Assembly: GCA_910585385.1 (NCBI GenBank)
Contig: CAJUDV010000004.1
Span: forward strand, 53,118-91,144
Direction of reading: 5' to 3'
DNA length: 38,027 bases
DNA from: an uncultured Oscillibacter sp.
Lineage (GTDB): Bacteria > Bacillota > Clostridia > Oscillospirales > Oscillospiraceae
Shown here: positions 18,497-26,338 of the stretch, in pieces
Numbering within the stretch: the stretch's first letter is position 1
How the letters are laid out: every line of letters begins with the position of its first letter
Made by a program: the position numbers and the translations under genes
Notes under the pieces: model-generated
Database searches by the model: none
What the model was told of the DNA's origin: nothing
What the model saw: only the letters and a program-made list of their open reading frames with translations

Positions 18497-19156
18497 ATGC
18501 TGGCTCCCCGGGAGTTGGAGAAGAGTCCGCTGTTTCGGGATATTAGTTACGAGGAGTACAGAAGGATGCTGCCCTGCTTTCAGGCGGTGGGGCGGTCTTA
18601 TCAGGCCGACGAGCTGATCTATGACTTTGCCGACGCCCAGCAGGACGACGTGGGCGTCATAGAGCGGGGGGCGGCGGCACTGATCCGCATCGACGAGGAG
18701 GGCGTGGCCACCGTGATGGAGGAGCTGGGGCCCGGGGGTGTGTTCGGCCGGAATCTGGCCTTTGCCGGATCCGCTGGGGACAGTCTGGAGGTGGTGTGCC
18801 GGACCCCCTGCGAGGTGCTTTTCATCGACTACCCCCATATTCTCCGGCGGTGCGAGAGCGCCTGCGCCTATCACAGCACCCTGGTGCAGAATATGCTGCG
18901 GCTGATGGCGGACAAGGCCCAGGCTCTTTCGGAGCGAATTGACGTGCTCTCCCGCCGCTCCATCCGGGAAAAGCTGCTGTGCTACTTCCGGCAGCTGGCC
19001 GCCCGGGCGGGGGGAAGCAGCTTTACCCTGCCGTTTTCCCTCAGCGTCCTGGCGGACTACATCGCCACGGACCGCAGCGCCATGATGCGGGAGCTGAAAC
19101 GGCTGCGGGAGGAGGGCGTGGTCTGCTCCGAGGGGCGGCGCTTCACCCTGCTGTGA
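18497..19156 (+). CDS. Crp/Fnr-family transcriptional regulator
   Basis: 219 residues. An N-terminal cyclic-nucleotide-binding-like beta domain (VGVIERGAAALIRIDEEGVATVMEELGPGGVFG, seen as VIERGAAALIRIDEEG and LGPGGVFGRNLAFAG) is followed by a long dimer helix and a C-terminal HTH (SLSVLADYIATDRSAMMRELKRL). No FNR-type N-terminal Cys cluster is present, so it is not an Fe-S FNR. ATG 18497 is chosen over the upstream ATG 18455 because AAAGGAG sits eight bases before it and 18455 lies inside the promoter. Divergent from the CBS gene; effector unknown. Confidence 0.92.
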   Translation: MLAPRELEKSPLFRDISYEEYRRMLPCFQAVGRSYQADELIYDFADAQQDDVGVIERGAAALIRIDEEGVATVMEELGPGGVFGRNLAFAGSAGDSLEVVCRTPCEVLFIDYPHILRRCESACAYHSTLVQNMLRLMADKAQALSERIDVLSRRSIREKLLCYFRQLAARAGGSSFTLPFSLSVLADYIATDRSAMMRELKRLREEGVVCSEGRRFTLL

Positions 19157-19464
19157 TCCTGTTTGAAAAGGGCAAAGACGCCGTCTTTTAAGACGCTCTC
19201 TTCCGCCGGGGCCGCATGGAATCCCCTGTGGATTCCCGGGGAAGACTGTCTTGCCCGGCAAAAACGGTTCCAGGGACATTCCGGCAGTTTTAAAACAGAC
19301 TCTAAGAGGAATGTAAAAAAGCGGCGGGATTTTTCCCCGATTCCAGGCCGAAAGCGATTGACGGCTTGCCGAGGTTCGTGTAGAATAGAACACAGTGTAT
19401 CAGAGAATCAAGCATCCGGCTGAGCAGATCTGAAAATCCGAAGATTTGGAAAGAAGGAACCAAA
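19157..19464. other. 308-bp intergenic region upstream of the nfnA-like gene
   Basis: No gene is supported. After the crp stop there is a weak CGTCTT/AAGACG hairpin (about 19181-19195) and a GGAATCC-cctgt-GGATTCC stem (19218-19236). The right part holds the promoter at 19358-19386 and a 60-base leader ending in AAAGAAGGA before the ATG. Confidence 0.6.
19358..19386 (+). promoter_or_regulatory. promoter of the nfnAB-like operon
   Basis: TTGACG (19358-19363), 17-base spacer, TAGAAT (19381-19386), a strong sigma-A match. Predicted start near 19393. Confidence 0.8.
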
Positions 19465-20307
19465 ATGTATGAGATCGTAAGAAAAGAGGCCCTGAGGCCC
19501 ACCGTGACGCTGTATGAGATCAAGGCGCCGCTGATCGCCAAAAAGGCCCAGCCTGGCCAGTTTATCATCCTGCGGGTGGATGAGAAGGGCGAGCGAATCC
19601 CCATTACCATCAACAGCTACGATCCGGAGAAGGGCACGGTTACCATCATTGTCCAGACGGCGGGCGCCACCACGGAGAAGCTCCGCCACCTGAATGAGGG
19701 CGACTGCCTCCAGGACTTCGTGGGCCCCCTGGGCAAACCCACCGAGACTGCCGGAAAGAAGAGAGTCTGCGTGGTGGGCGGCGGCGTCGGCTGCGCCATC
19801 GCCTACCCCGTGTTGAAGAAGTTCCATGACGACGGGGCCGAGGTCCACGCCGTGGTGGGCTTTAAGAGCCAGGACCTGGTGATCCTGGAGGAGGACTTCA
19901 AGAAGTCCAGCGATAAGCTGATCATCTGCACCGACGACGGCAGCTACGGCCGCAAGGGCCTGGTCACCGAGGCCCTGAAAGAGCTGCTGGACGCGGGGGA
20001 GAAGTACGATGAGATCTTTGCCATCGGCCCCATGATCATGATGAAATTCGTCTGCAAGACCACGCAAGCCTACGGCGTGCCCACCACCGTCTCCATGAGC
20101 CCCATCATGATCGACGGCACCGGCATGTGCGGTGGCTGCCGGCTCAGCGTTGGCGGCGAGATGAAGTTCGCCTGCGTGGACGGCCCGGACTTTGACGGAC
20201 ACAAGGTGGACTGGGATCTGGCCGTGAAGCGCAACCAGATGTATATGCCCTATGAGAAGCACAAATACGAGGAGACCTGCAACCTGTTCAAGAAGGAGGC
20301 CGAATGA
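19465..20307 (+). CDS. nfnA: NfnA-like FAD/NAD-binding subunit (sulfide/ferredoxin-NADP reductase alpha)
   Basis: 280 residues of the PyrK/NfnA type. An N-terminal ferredoxin-reductase FAD domain (PGQFIILRVDEKGERIPITI) is followed by a NAD(P)-binding domain (VCVVGGGVGCAIAYPVL) and a C-terminal [2Fe-2S] Cys motif (GTGMCGGCRLSVGG, then FACVDGPDFDGH). In NfnAB this small subunit binds NAD(H) and bifurcates electrons with NfnB between NADH, ferredoxin and NADP. It is also annotated as sulfide dehydrogenase. ATG 19465 is preceded by AAAGAAGGA. The stop overlaps the ATG of the next gene (ATGA), indicating coupled translation. Confidence 0.92.
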   Translation: MYEIVRKEALRPTVTLYEIKAPLIAKKAQPGQFIILRVDEKGERIPITINSYDPEKGTVTIIVQTAGATTEKLRHLNEGDCLQDFVGPLGKPTETAGKKRVCVVGGGVGCAIAYPVLKKFHDDGAEVHAVVGFKSQDLVILEEDFKKSSDKLIICTDDGSYGRKGLVTEALKELLDAGEKYDEIFAIGPMIMMKFVCKTTQAYGVPTTVSMSPIMIDGTGMCGGCRLSVGGEMKFACVDGPDFDGHKVDWDLAVKRNQMYMPYEKHKYEETCNLFKKEAE

Positions 20308-21692
20308 CCATGGCCAATATGTCTTTACAGAAAAACCCCATGCCCTCCCAGGACCCCAACGTCCGGAACAAGAACTTTGAGGAGGTGGCCCTGGGGTACA
20401 CCGAGGCCCAGGCCCTGGACGAGGCACAGCGGTGCCTGAACTGCAAGAACAAGCCCTGCATGACCGGCTGCCCGGTCATGGTACATATTCCGGAGTTCAT
20501 CCAGGAGGTCGCCAAGGGCGACTTTGAGGCTGCGTATCAGATCATCGCCGCCACCTCCGCCCTGCCCGCCGTGTGCGGCCGGGTGTGCCCCCAGGAGAGC
20601 CAGTGTGAGAAGTACTGCGTCCGGGGCAAGAAGGGCGACCCTGTGGGCATTGGCCGCCTGGAGCGGTTCGTGGCCGACTGGCACAATGCCCACGCCAAGG
20701 AGGCCCCGGAAAAGCCCGCCTCCAACGGCCACCGCGTCGCCGTGGTGGGCTCCGGCCCCGCGGGCCTCACCTGCGCAGGCGACCTGGCCCGGAAGGGGTA
20801 CGAGGTCACCGTGTTTGAGGCGCTGCACCTGGCCGGCGGCGTGCTGGTGTACGGCATCCCCGAGTTCCGTCTGCCCAAGTCCATTGTCCAGAAGGAGGTG
20901 GACGGCCTGAAGGCCCTGGGCGTCACCATTGCCACGGACACCGTGGTGGGCCGCACCATCTCCGTTGACGAGCTGATGGAGGAGCAGGGCTTCGAGGCCG
21001 TGTTTATCGGCTCCGGCGCGGGCCTGCCCATGTTTATGGACATCCCCGGCGTCAACTACCGGGGCGTGTACTCCGCCAACGAGTTCCTCACCCGCATCAA
21101 CCTGATGAAGGCGTACCTCCCCGGTTCCGACACCCCCATCCAGCGCCCCAAGAAGGTGGCCGTGGTGGGCGGCGGCAACGTGGCCATGGACGCGGCCCGC
21201 TGCGCCAAGCGCCTGGGAGCCGAGGTCTACATCGTCTACCGCCGGGGCATGGAGGAGCTCCCCGCCCGGAAGGAGGAGGTGGAGCACGCCGAGGAGGAGG
21301 GCATCATCTTCAAGACCCTCTGCAACCCGGTGGAGATCTTCGCCGACGAGAACGACGACGTGAACAAGATCCGCTGCATCCAGATGGAGCTGGGGGAGCC
21401 CGACGCCTCCGGCCGGCGGCGGCCCATTGAGGTCCCCGGCAGCGAGTTCGACCTGGACGTGGACTGTGTGATCATGTCTCTTGGCACCAGCCCCAACCCC
21501 CTCATCAAGTCCACCACCAAGGGCCTGGAGATCAACAAAAAGGGCGGCATCATCGTCAATGAGGACGGACTGACCTCCCGGGAGAAGGTCTACGCCGGCG
21601 GCGACGCCGTCACCGGCGCGGCCACGGTGATTCTGGCCATGGGCGCCGGCAAGACCGCCGCCAAGGCCATTGACGAACAGCTGAGCAAATAA
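20304..21692 (+). CDS. nfnB: NfnB / GltD-like NADPH-dependent FAD and Fe-S oxidoreductase
   Basis: 462 residues, the glutamate-synthase small-chain fold. The N-terminal Cys region for [4Fe-4S] clusters (CLNCKNKPCMTGCPV and CGRVCPQESQCEKYC) precedes the FAD motif VAVVGSGPAGLTCAGDLA and the NADP motif VAVVGGGNVAMDAARCA with VYRRGMEELPARKEE. GGDAVTGAATVILAMGAG closes the FAD domain. With NfnA immediately upstream it most likely forms the electron-bifurcating NADH-dependent ferredoxin:NADP oxidoreductase common in anaerobic Clostridia. A stand-alone glutamate synthase role is the alternative; no large GltA-type glutaminase subunit is visible. Start ATG with GAAGGAGG upstream. Confidence 0.92.
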   Translation: MTMANMSLQKNPMPSQDPNVRNKNFEEVALGYTEAQALDEAQRCLNCKNKPCMTGCPVMVHIPEFIQEVAKGDFEAAYQIIAATSALPAVCGRVCPQESQCEKYCVRGKKGDPVGIGRLERFVADWHNAHAKEAPEKPASNGHRVAVVGSGPAGLTCAGDLARKGYEVTVFEALHLAGGVLVYGIPEFRLPKSIVQKEVDGLKALGVTIATDTVVGRTISVDELMEEQGFEAVFIGSGAGLPMFMDIPGVNYRGVYSANEFLTRINLMKAYLPGSDTPIQRPKKVAVVGGGNVAMDAARCAKRLGAEVYIVYRRGMEELPARKEEVEHAEEEGIIFKTLCNPVEIFADENDDVNKIRCIQMELGEPDASGRRRPIEVPGSEFDLDVDCVIMSLGTSPNPLIKSTTKGLEINKKGGIIVNEDGLTSREKVYAGGDAVTGAATVILAMGAGKTAAKAIDEQLSK

Positions 21693-21713
21693 CAAGTAAA
21701 CCTGCGGGAAACA

Positions 21714-21750
21714 GGGGAGACGGACGGCGGTCCGCCTCCCCGCCTCTTTT
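21714..21750 (+). terminator. terminator of the nfnAB-like operon
   Basis: Stem GGGGAG-a-CGGAC / GTCCG-c-CTCCCC (21714-21725 with 21730-21741, one mismatch), GGCG loop, followed by GCCTCTTTT. Confidence 0.8.
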
Positions 21751-21780
21751 CCGGGCGCGAAATTTGATTCCCCCCCATAG

Positions 21781-21809
21781 TTGACAAATAGGGACAGGGG
21801 GTATAGAAT
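21781..21809 (+). promoter_or_regulatory. promoter of the zinc-ribbon/DUF2085 unit
   Basis: Consensus TTGACA (21781-21786), 17-base spacer, TAGAAT (21804-21809). The predicted start near 21816 gives a leader of about 170 bases that contains the double hairpin at 21874-21919. Confidence 0.8.
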
Positions 21810-21873
21810 ACAATCGCCCATATTATGGACAAAAGCCGCGTGACGCCGGTAAAATTTAAAGTCAGTCAATCTG

Positions 21874-21919
21874 GAATGATGGTGTACACCATCATTCTGT
21901 TTTCCACGGAAAACAGAAT
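21874..21919 (+). promoter_or_regulatory. two overlapping, mutually exclusive perfect hairpins in the leader
   Basis: Bases 21874-21897 form a perfect 24-bp palindrome (GAATGATGGTGT and its complement). Bases 21894-21919 form a second perfect hairpin (ATTCTGTTTTCC-ac-GGAAAACAGAAT). They share the ATTC at 21894-21897, so one RNA cannot form both completely. GAAT also recurs at the start of the first and end of the second stem. This looks like a conformational switch or a very small palindromic element. No U-tract follows directly, so a simple terminator is unlikely. Confidence 0.6.
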
Positions 21920-21987
21920 GCCTCTTTGGCGGATTCTTTTACCGTCCCGCGCCGGCTTGAAAATGAAAATTGATGGAGGAGAGAACG

Positions 21988-22272
21988 ATGGCATTTTGCA
22001 AGAAGTGTGGAACGGAAATCAGCGATCAGGTCAGCACGTGCCCCCACTGCGGCGCGGCGCAGACCGCGGAGGCGGGGGATAACGGCGGCTTTCTGTGGGG
22101 CCTGCTGGGCTTCTGCATCCCCCTGGTGGGCCTGATCCTCTTCCTGGTGTGGAAGGATACCAAGCCCAGAACCAGCAAGGCTGCCGGTGTAGGCGCTCTG
22201 GCCAGCGTCATCTGCGGCGTTGTGTTCTATGTGTTGATGTTCATTATCGGCATTGGGGCGGCAATGCTTTAA
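21988..22272 (+). CDS. small zinc-ribbon membrane protein
   Basis: 94 residues. An N-terminal zinc ribbon (FCKKCGTEISDQVSTCPHCG, Cys pairs at about 4/7 and 18/21) is followed by two hydrophobic segments (FLWGLLGFCIPLVGLILFLVW, and SVICGVVFYVLMFIIGIGA). Such zinc-ribbon plus transmembrane proteins are common in Clostridia and their role is unknown. ATG 21988 is picked because GGAGGA is seven bases upstream; an upstream ATG at 21970-21975 overlaps that site. The next gene overlaps its 3' end. Confidence 0.88.
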   Translation: MAFCKKCGTEISDQVSTCPHCGAAQTAEAGDNGGFLWGLLGFCIPLVGLILFLVWKDTKPRTSKAAGVGALASVICGVVFYVLMFIIGIGAAML

Positions 22273-22627
22273 AGCGTGGCTCTATAAGTGGCTTCCCATC
22301 TTTTGCGGATGCCACTGTCGGCCGGACCGCTCCTTTTTCTACAAGGGGGAGCAGTTTCCGGTCTGTGCCCGCTGTACGGGAGAGCTGGGGGGTATCCTGC
22401 TGGCCCTGCTGACATGGCGGCTGGGCCGCCCCGGGCCCGTCTGGTCTGCGGCGCTGCTGCTCCCTCTGGCGGCGGACGGCGTGATCCAGCTCCGCACAGC
22501 CTATGAGAGCCGGAACCGGCGCCGCCTGTGGACAGGGCTCCTGTTTGGATACGGGCTCGCCAACCTTCTATTTCTGTCCGCCGCGTGGGTATTCCGCCAG
22601 GGATACGCGTTTGGAAAGACGCTTTGA
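22253..22627 (+). CDS. DUF2085 family membrane protein
   Basis: About 124 residues. The DUF2085 signature is clear: CHCRPDRSFFYKGEQFPVCARCTG, given in parts as CHCRPDRSFFYKG and FPVCARCTGELGG, then the hydrophobic LLLPLAADGVIQLRT and a last membrane helix. No ATG or GTG lies in frame before the signature; the only candidate is TTG 22253, which overlaps the upstream gene by 20 bases and has no clear Shine-Dalgarno. Translation may depend on coupling to the zinc-ribbon gene. The Cys/His-rich loop suggests metal binding; function unknown. Confidence 0.82.
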   Translation: MGRQCFKAWLYKWLPIFCGCHCRPDRSFFYKGEQFPVCARCTGELGGILLALLTWRLGRPGPVWSAALLLPLAADGVIQLRTAYESRNRRRLWTGLLFGYGLANLLFLSAAWVFRQGYAFGKTL

Positions 22628-22635
22628 CAAATGAG

Positions 22636-22682
22636 ACAGCTGAACGGCCGCCGCGTTTCGCAGCGGGCCGTTCAGCTGTTTT
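22636..22682 (+). terminator. terminator of the zinc-ribbon/DUF2085 unit
   Basis: Perfect 14-bp arms ACAGCTGAACGGCC (22636-22649) and GGCCGTTCAGCTGT (22666-22679), followed by TTT. Confidence 0.88.
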
Positions 22683-22793
22683 GCATTGTCTGGAGACGTT
22701 CTCTCTTTTTGCTCATGGCGGTTCTCCCGGGCCTGTCATGAATGTCCTTCCATGTTCATAGAGTTTACCAATGCTGCAAGGGGGGAAACTCTT

Positions 22794-23921
22794 ATGAAAC
22801 GACTGATCGCGCTGCTGTGGGCCCTGCTGGCGCTGGCCACCAGCGCCCGGGCTGTGGACGTCTCCGCGCCCTCGGCCCTGCTGATGGAGAAGGAGACGGG
22901 CACGGTTCTCTTCGCCAAGGACGAACACACCCAGCGGGAACCCGCCAGCGTCACCAAAGTCATGACGCTGCTGCTGGTGATGGAGGCCGTGGACAGCGGC
23001 CAGATGAGCTATGACACAGTGGTCACCGCCTCCGCCCATGCCTGTTCCATGGGCGGCAGCCAGATCTGGCTGAAGGAGAACGAGCAGATGACGGTGGACG
23101 AGATGATTAAGGCCGTCTGCGTGGTCTCCGCCAACGACTGCGCCGTGGCCTTGGCGGAGCAGATCGCCGGCAGCGAGGAGGCCTTTGTGGAGCGGATGAA
23201 CCAGCGGGCCAAGGAGCTGGGCATGAACGACACCACCTTTAAAAACGCCACGGGCCTGCCGGCGGAGGGCCACGTCACCTCCGCCTACGACATCGCCCTC
23301 ATGAGCCGGGAGCTGGTGAAAAACCACCCGGACATCCGGAAGTACACCACCATCTGGATGGACTCCCTGCGGGGCGGAGAGTCCCAGCTGGTGAATACCA
23401 ACCGTCTGGTGCGCTTTTACCAGGGGGCCACGGGCCTCAAGACCGGTTCCACGGACAACGCCCTCTACTGCCTCTCCGCCACGGCGGAGCGGGACGGTAT
23501 GGAGCTCATCGCCGTCATCATGAAGGGGGCCACCTCCGCCCAGCGGTTTGAGGACGCCCAGACGCTGCTGAACCACGGCTTTGCCGGGTATACTTTGACC
23601 AGGATCGTGCCGGAGACGCCTCTGGCCCCGGTGCCGGTGGCCCTGGGCGCCCAGGCCACGGTGCAGCCGGTGATGGGGGACGGCGGGGCGCTGCTGCTGG
23701 AGAAGTCCAGAGCCGCGGACCTGCGGCAGACGGTAACCCTGGCGGAGTCCGTGGAGGCCCCGGTGGCTCCGGGGGACAGCCTGGGGACCCTGACCGTCAC
23801 CGCCGGGGACGGCGGAGAGGTGGTGGCGGAGATCCCCCTGCTGGCGGGGGAGGAGGTGCCCCGGGTCACCTTCTGGCAGATGTTTCTGCGGACGCTGCGC
23901 ACGGCCTTTTTGGCGGATTGA
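22794..23921 (+). CDS. D-alanyl-D-alanine carboxypeptidase (DacF/PBP5 type)
   Basis: 375 residues. Low-molecular-weight penicillin-binding protein that trims the terminal D-Ala of peptidoglycan stem peptides outside the cell. Signal peptide MKRLIALLWALLALATSARA, cleavage likely after residue 20. Catalytic motifs: SVTK (S52-K55), SAN (112-114) and KTG (216-218). A C-terminal beta domain and an amphipathic tail (FWQMFLRTLRTAFL) match PBP5-type membrane anchoring. ATG 22794 is selected because it starts the signal peptide and has GGGGGGA upstream, although the frame stays open to 22686. In spore formers such enzymes can serve vegetative wall or cortex; which one cannot be told. Confidence 0.93.
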   Translation: MKRLIALLWALLALATSARAVDVSAPSALLMEKETGTVLFAKDEHTQREPASVTKVMTLLLVMEAVDSGQMSYDTVVTASAHACSMGGSQIWLKENEQMTVDEMIKAVCVVSANDCAVALAEQIAGSEEAFVERMNQRAKELGMNDTTFKNATGLPAEGHVTSAYDIALMSRELVKNHPDIRKYTTIWMDSLRGGESQLVNTNRLVRFYQGATGLKTGSTDNALYCLSATAERDGMELIAVIMKGATSAQRFEDAQTLLNHGFAGYTLTRIVPETPLAPVPVALGAQATVQPVMGDGGALLLEKSRAADLRQTVTLAESVEAPVAPGDSLGTLTVTAGDGGEVVAEIPLLAGEEVPRVTFWQMFLRTLRTAFLAD

Positions 23922-23965
23922 CCAAAGGGGCGGTCATTTTTCGGCGGGGCTGTGACGGTTTTCTC

Positions 23966-23994
23966 TTGTCCCCGGTCGGCCGGGATGGTATACT
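23966..23994 (+). promoter_or_regulatory. promoter of pgi
   Basis: TTGTCC (23966-23971), 17-base spacer, TATACT (23989-23994) with extended TGG. Predicted start near 24001, about 55 bases before the ATG. Confidence 0.75.
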
Positions 23995-24055
23995 GCTGTT
24001 ATCATAGCGGCGATATGGGCAATCTGCCCGGCACATAAGAAAGGATCGATGTAGT

Positions 24056-25393
24056 ATGTTGGATGTCAAACTGTTCCAGATGGAGACCTTCCTCTCCGAG
24101 CCCTACGAGGAGACCCTGGCTCCCCTGCTGAGAAGCGCCCACGAGCGCCTGCAGGACGGCTCCGGCCTGGGCGGGGATTTTACAGGCTGGGTCCACCTGC
24201 CCCGGGACTACGACAAAGAGGAGTTTGCCCGCATCAAGGCCGCCGCGGCCAGGATTCAGAAGAACTCCCAGGCCCTGGTGGTCATCGGCATCGGCGGGTC
24301 CTACCTGGGGGCCCGGGGCGTCATCGACTGCCTGTGCTCCCCCAACTACAACCTGAAAAAGAAGAGCACGCCCAACGTGTACTTTGTGGGCAACGGCCTC
24401 TCCGCCGACGCCATGCAGGAGGTTCTGGACCTGCTGGAGGGCGTGGACTTCTCGGTCAACGTGATCTCCAAGTCCGGCACCACCACCGAGCCCGCCGTGG
24501 CCTTCCGCTTCTTCCGGGCGGAGCTGGAGAAGCGGTATGGCCGGGAGGGAGCGAGGGAGCGCGTCTTCGCCACCACCGACAAGGCCCGGGGCGCTTTGAA
24601 GTCCCTGGCCGCCGCCGAGGGGTGGGAGACCTTTGTGGTGCCCGACGAGGTGGGCGGCCGCTACTCCGTGCTCACCGCCGTGGGTCTGCTGCCCATCGCC
24701 GTGGCCGGCGTCGACATTGACGCCCTCATGGGCGGCGCGGCGGAGATGATGGACCTGTGCGCCGCCAAGCCCTCCTACGAGTGCCCCGCCTGGCGCTACG
24801 CCGCCGCCCGTTCCGCCCTGTACCGCGCCGGGAAGCCCATCGAGGTCCTGGCCTGCTACGACCCCGCCTTCCGCTTCATGCTGGAGTGGTGGAAGCAGCT
24901 CTACGGCGAGAGCGAGGGCAAGGACGGCAAGGGCCTCTTCCCCGCCAGCGTCGAGTTCACCGCGGACCTTCACTCCATGGGTCAGTACATGCAGGACGGC
25001 ACCCGGAACATCTTTGAGACCGTGGTGCGCCTGGGGGCCTCGGAGCACCAGCTGTACGTCCCTCGGGACGAGGAGGACGGCGACGGGCTGAACTTCCTGG
25101 CGGGCAAGCCCATGGACTTCATCCGGGACCGGGCCATGGAGGGCACACTGCTGGCCCACACCGAGGGCGGCGTGCCCAACCTCATCGTGGAGGCCGGCGG
25201 CAAGGACGCCCGGAGCCTGGGCCAGCTGATCTACTTCTTTGAGTACGCCTGCGGCCTCTCCGGCTACCTGCTGGAGGTGAACCCCTTCGACCAGCCCGGT
25301 GTGGAGGCCTATAAGAAGAACATGTTCGCCCTGCTGGGCAAGCCCGGCTACGAGGACCGGAAGGCGGAGCTGGAGGCAAAGCTGAGCAAGTGA
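24056..25393 (+). CDS. pgi: glucose-6-phosphate isomerase
   Basis: 445 residues, the shorter PGI form usual in Bacillota. It interconverts glucose 6-phosphate and fructose 6-phosphate in glycolysis. Motifs: VVIGIGGSYLGARG for sugar-phosphate binding, NVISKSGTTTEPAVAFR, the GGRYSVLTAVGLLPIA signature (family: GGRFSVLSAVGLLP), the catalytic-Glu region DLHSMGQYMQDG, and a C-terminal YFFEYACGLSGYLLEVNPFDQPGVEAYK segment, of which EVNPFDQPGVEAYK is diagnostic. Monocistronic by its own promoter and terminator. Confidence 0.97.
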   Translation: MLDVKLFQMETFLSEPYEETLAPLLRSAHERLQDGSGLGGDFTGWVHLPRDYDKEEFARIKAAAARIQKNSQALVVIGIGGSYLGARGVIDCLCSPNYNLKKKSTPNVYFVGNGLSADAMQEVLDLLEGVDFSVNVISKSGTTTEPAVAFRFFRAELEKRYGREGARERVFATTDKARGALKSLAAAEGWETFVVPDEVGGRYSVLTAVGLLPIAVAGVDIDALMGGAAEMMDLCAAKPSYECPAWRYAAARSALYRAGKPIEVLACYDPAFRFMLEWWKQLYGESEGKDGKGLFPASVEFTADLHSMGQYMQDGTRNIFETVVRLGASEHQLYVPRDEEDGDGLNFLAGKPMDFIRDRAMEGTLLAHTEGGVPNLIVEAGGKDARSLGQLIYFFEYACGLSGYLLEVNPFDQPGVEAYKKNMFALLGKPGYEDRKAELEAKLSK

Positions 25394-25458
25394 GGAGCGG
25401 CGGACAGCGCTCGGAGCGTTAAAAGGCCCTGAGGACAGAAACAGCGAAAAGAAAGGGC

Positions 25459-25495
25459 GCGCGGGGAACCCGGGACGGGTTCCCCGCGCTGTTTT
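25459..25495 (+). terminator. terminator of pgi
   Basis: Perfect 13-bp stem GCGCGGGGAACCC / GGGTTCCCCGCGC (25459-25471 with 25477-25489), GGGAC loop, followed by TGTTTT. Confidence 0.92.
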
Positions 25496-25654
25496 GGCCG
25501 GACAGGTGCGGGACTTTTCCGGGGGATGAGAGGTACGACGGCTTGGCATAAAGGGTTTTGACAAGCCGGCGGCGTCCCGGCGACGCGTTTTTCCCCTTTT
25601 CGACAGGCGGTTATAGAAATTTTGTGAATAAATCCCAAACTCTCGTTTTTTGCA

Positions 25655-25683
25655 TTGTTTTTTTCCGGGGACTATGGTATCCT
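25655..25683 (+). promoter_or_regulatory. promoter of the small P-loop gene
   Basis: TTGTTT (25655-25660), 17-base spacer, TATCCT (25678-25683) with extended TGG. An overlapping alternative is TTGCAT with TATGGT. The region is AT-rich against the GC-rich background. Confidence 0.6.
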
Positions 25684-25738
25684 TAATACAACCAAATCTC
25701 CCCGAACGGAGATTCTTAAATGACAGGAGTGATTTGAT

Positions 25739-26149
25739 ATGGTCAGACTGATTATGGGCGTAAAAGGCTCTGGCAAGACCAAGCAGCTCATCGAATTGAT
25801 CAACAACGCGGCAAAGGACGAGCCCGGCCACGTAGTGTGCATTGAGGCAAACCGCAATATGACATATGATATTCACTATCATATCCGTCTCATCGACGCG
25901 CAGGAGTACAAGCTGGAGAACTACGATCTGTACCGGGGATTTATCAGCGGCCTGTACGCCGGCAACTACGACATCTCCCATGTGTTTATCGACAATCTGC
26001 TCAAGACCGTGGGGCAGGGGATCAACGGCGAGACCGAGGCGTTTTTGAACTGGCTGGACGCTTTCGGCGAGCGCAACGACATCAAGTTCACCGTCACCAT
26101 CAGCGGCGACGCCTCCGCCGCCACCGAGGGAATGCAGAAGTTCCTGTAA
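25739..26149 (+). CDS. small P-loop NTPase-like protein
   Basis: 136 residues. Walker A GVKGSGKT occupies residues 7-14 directly after the first strand (MVRLIM), and a Walker B-like strand HVFIDNLLK lies near residue 81. The middle contains VVCIEANRNMTYDIHYHIRL, which is unlike recA- or PilT-type ATPases of full length. I do not recognise a specific family; it looks like a minimal nucleotide-binding protein conserved in this group of Clostridia and sometimes labelled PilT-like. Its own promoter and terminator make it monocistronic. No partner is suggested by neighbours. ATG 25739 has AGGAG nine bases upstream. Confidence 0.85.
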   Translation: MVRLIMGVKGSGKTKQLIELINNAAKDEPGHVVCIEANRNMTYDIHYHIRLIDAQEYKLENYDLYRGFISGLYAGNYDISHVFIDNLLKTVGQGINGETEAFLNWLDAFGERNDIKFTVTISGDASAATEGMQKFL

Positions 26150-26268
26150 GGGCCCCGGGATGCGCGGGCGGCACGAACCGCCGTACAAAGAGGTTTCACA
26201 CAGCGGCGCTGCGGAAGCGGCGCCGCTTGCCGTCAGACCGCCCGGGGGCCGGCCTATATGATAAAGAG

Positions 26269-26298
26269 ATCCGGTCTTCCCCAGGGGAGACCGGATTT
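26269..26298. terminator. terminator between the P-loop and MBL-fold genes
   Basis: Stem ATCCGGTCT / AGACCGGAT (26269-26277 with 26288-26296), extended inside by CCCC-a-GGGG, in a convergent gap. It is followed by TTT only, so it is of moderate strength and may act both ways. Confidence 0.7.
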
Positions 26299-26338
26299 CA
26301 GGTTTGATCCGGGGCGGCGGACCGGCCGCCCGCGGCAG

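Larger units (their letters stand above)
25394..25738. other. 345-bp intergenic region between pgi and the P-loop gene
   Basis: No gene. It contains the pgi terminator (25459-25495), then GC-rich sequence with GCCGGCGGCGTCCCGGCGACGC repeats (about 25565-25586), then an AT-rich promoter region and a leader with a 7-bp hairpin AATCTCC-ccgaac-GGAGATT (25695-25714). Confidence 0.7.

Noticed and set aside
20325..21869. 514-codon minus-strand open frame opposite nfnB
   Set aside because: Shadow frame; the plus strand shows complete FAD, NADP and Fe-S motifs.
24002..26188. 728-codon open frame on the minus strand opposite pgi and the P-loop gene
   Set aside because: Antisense shadow of high-GC coding DNA. 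No recognisable domains, very biased composition (long V/G/L/H runs), and the plus strand has a certain glucose-6-phosphate isomerase.
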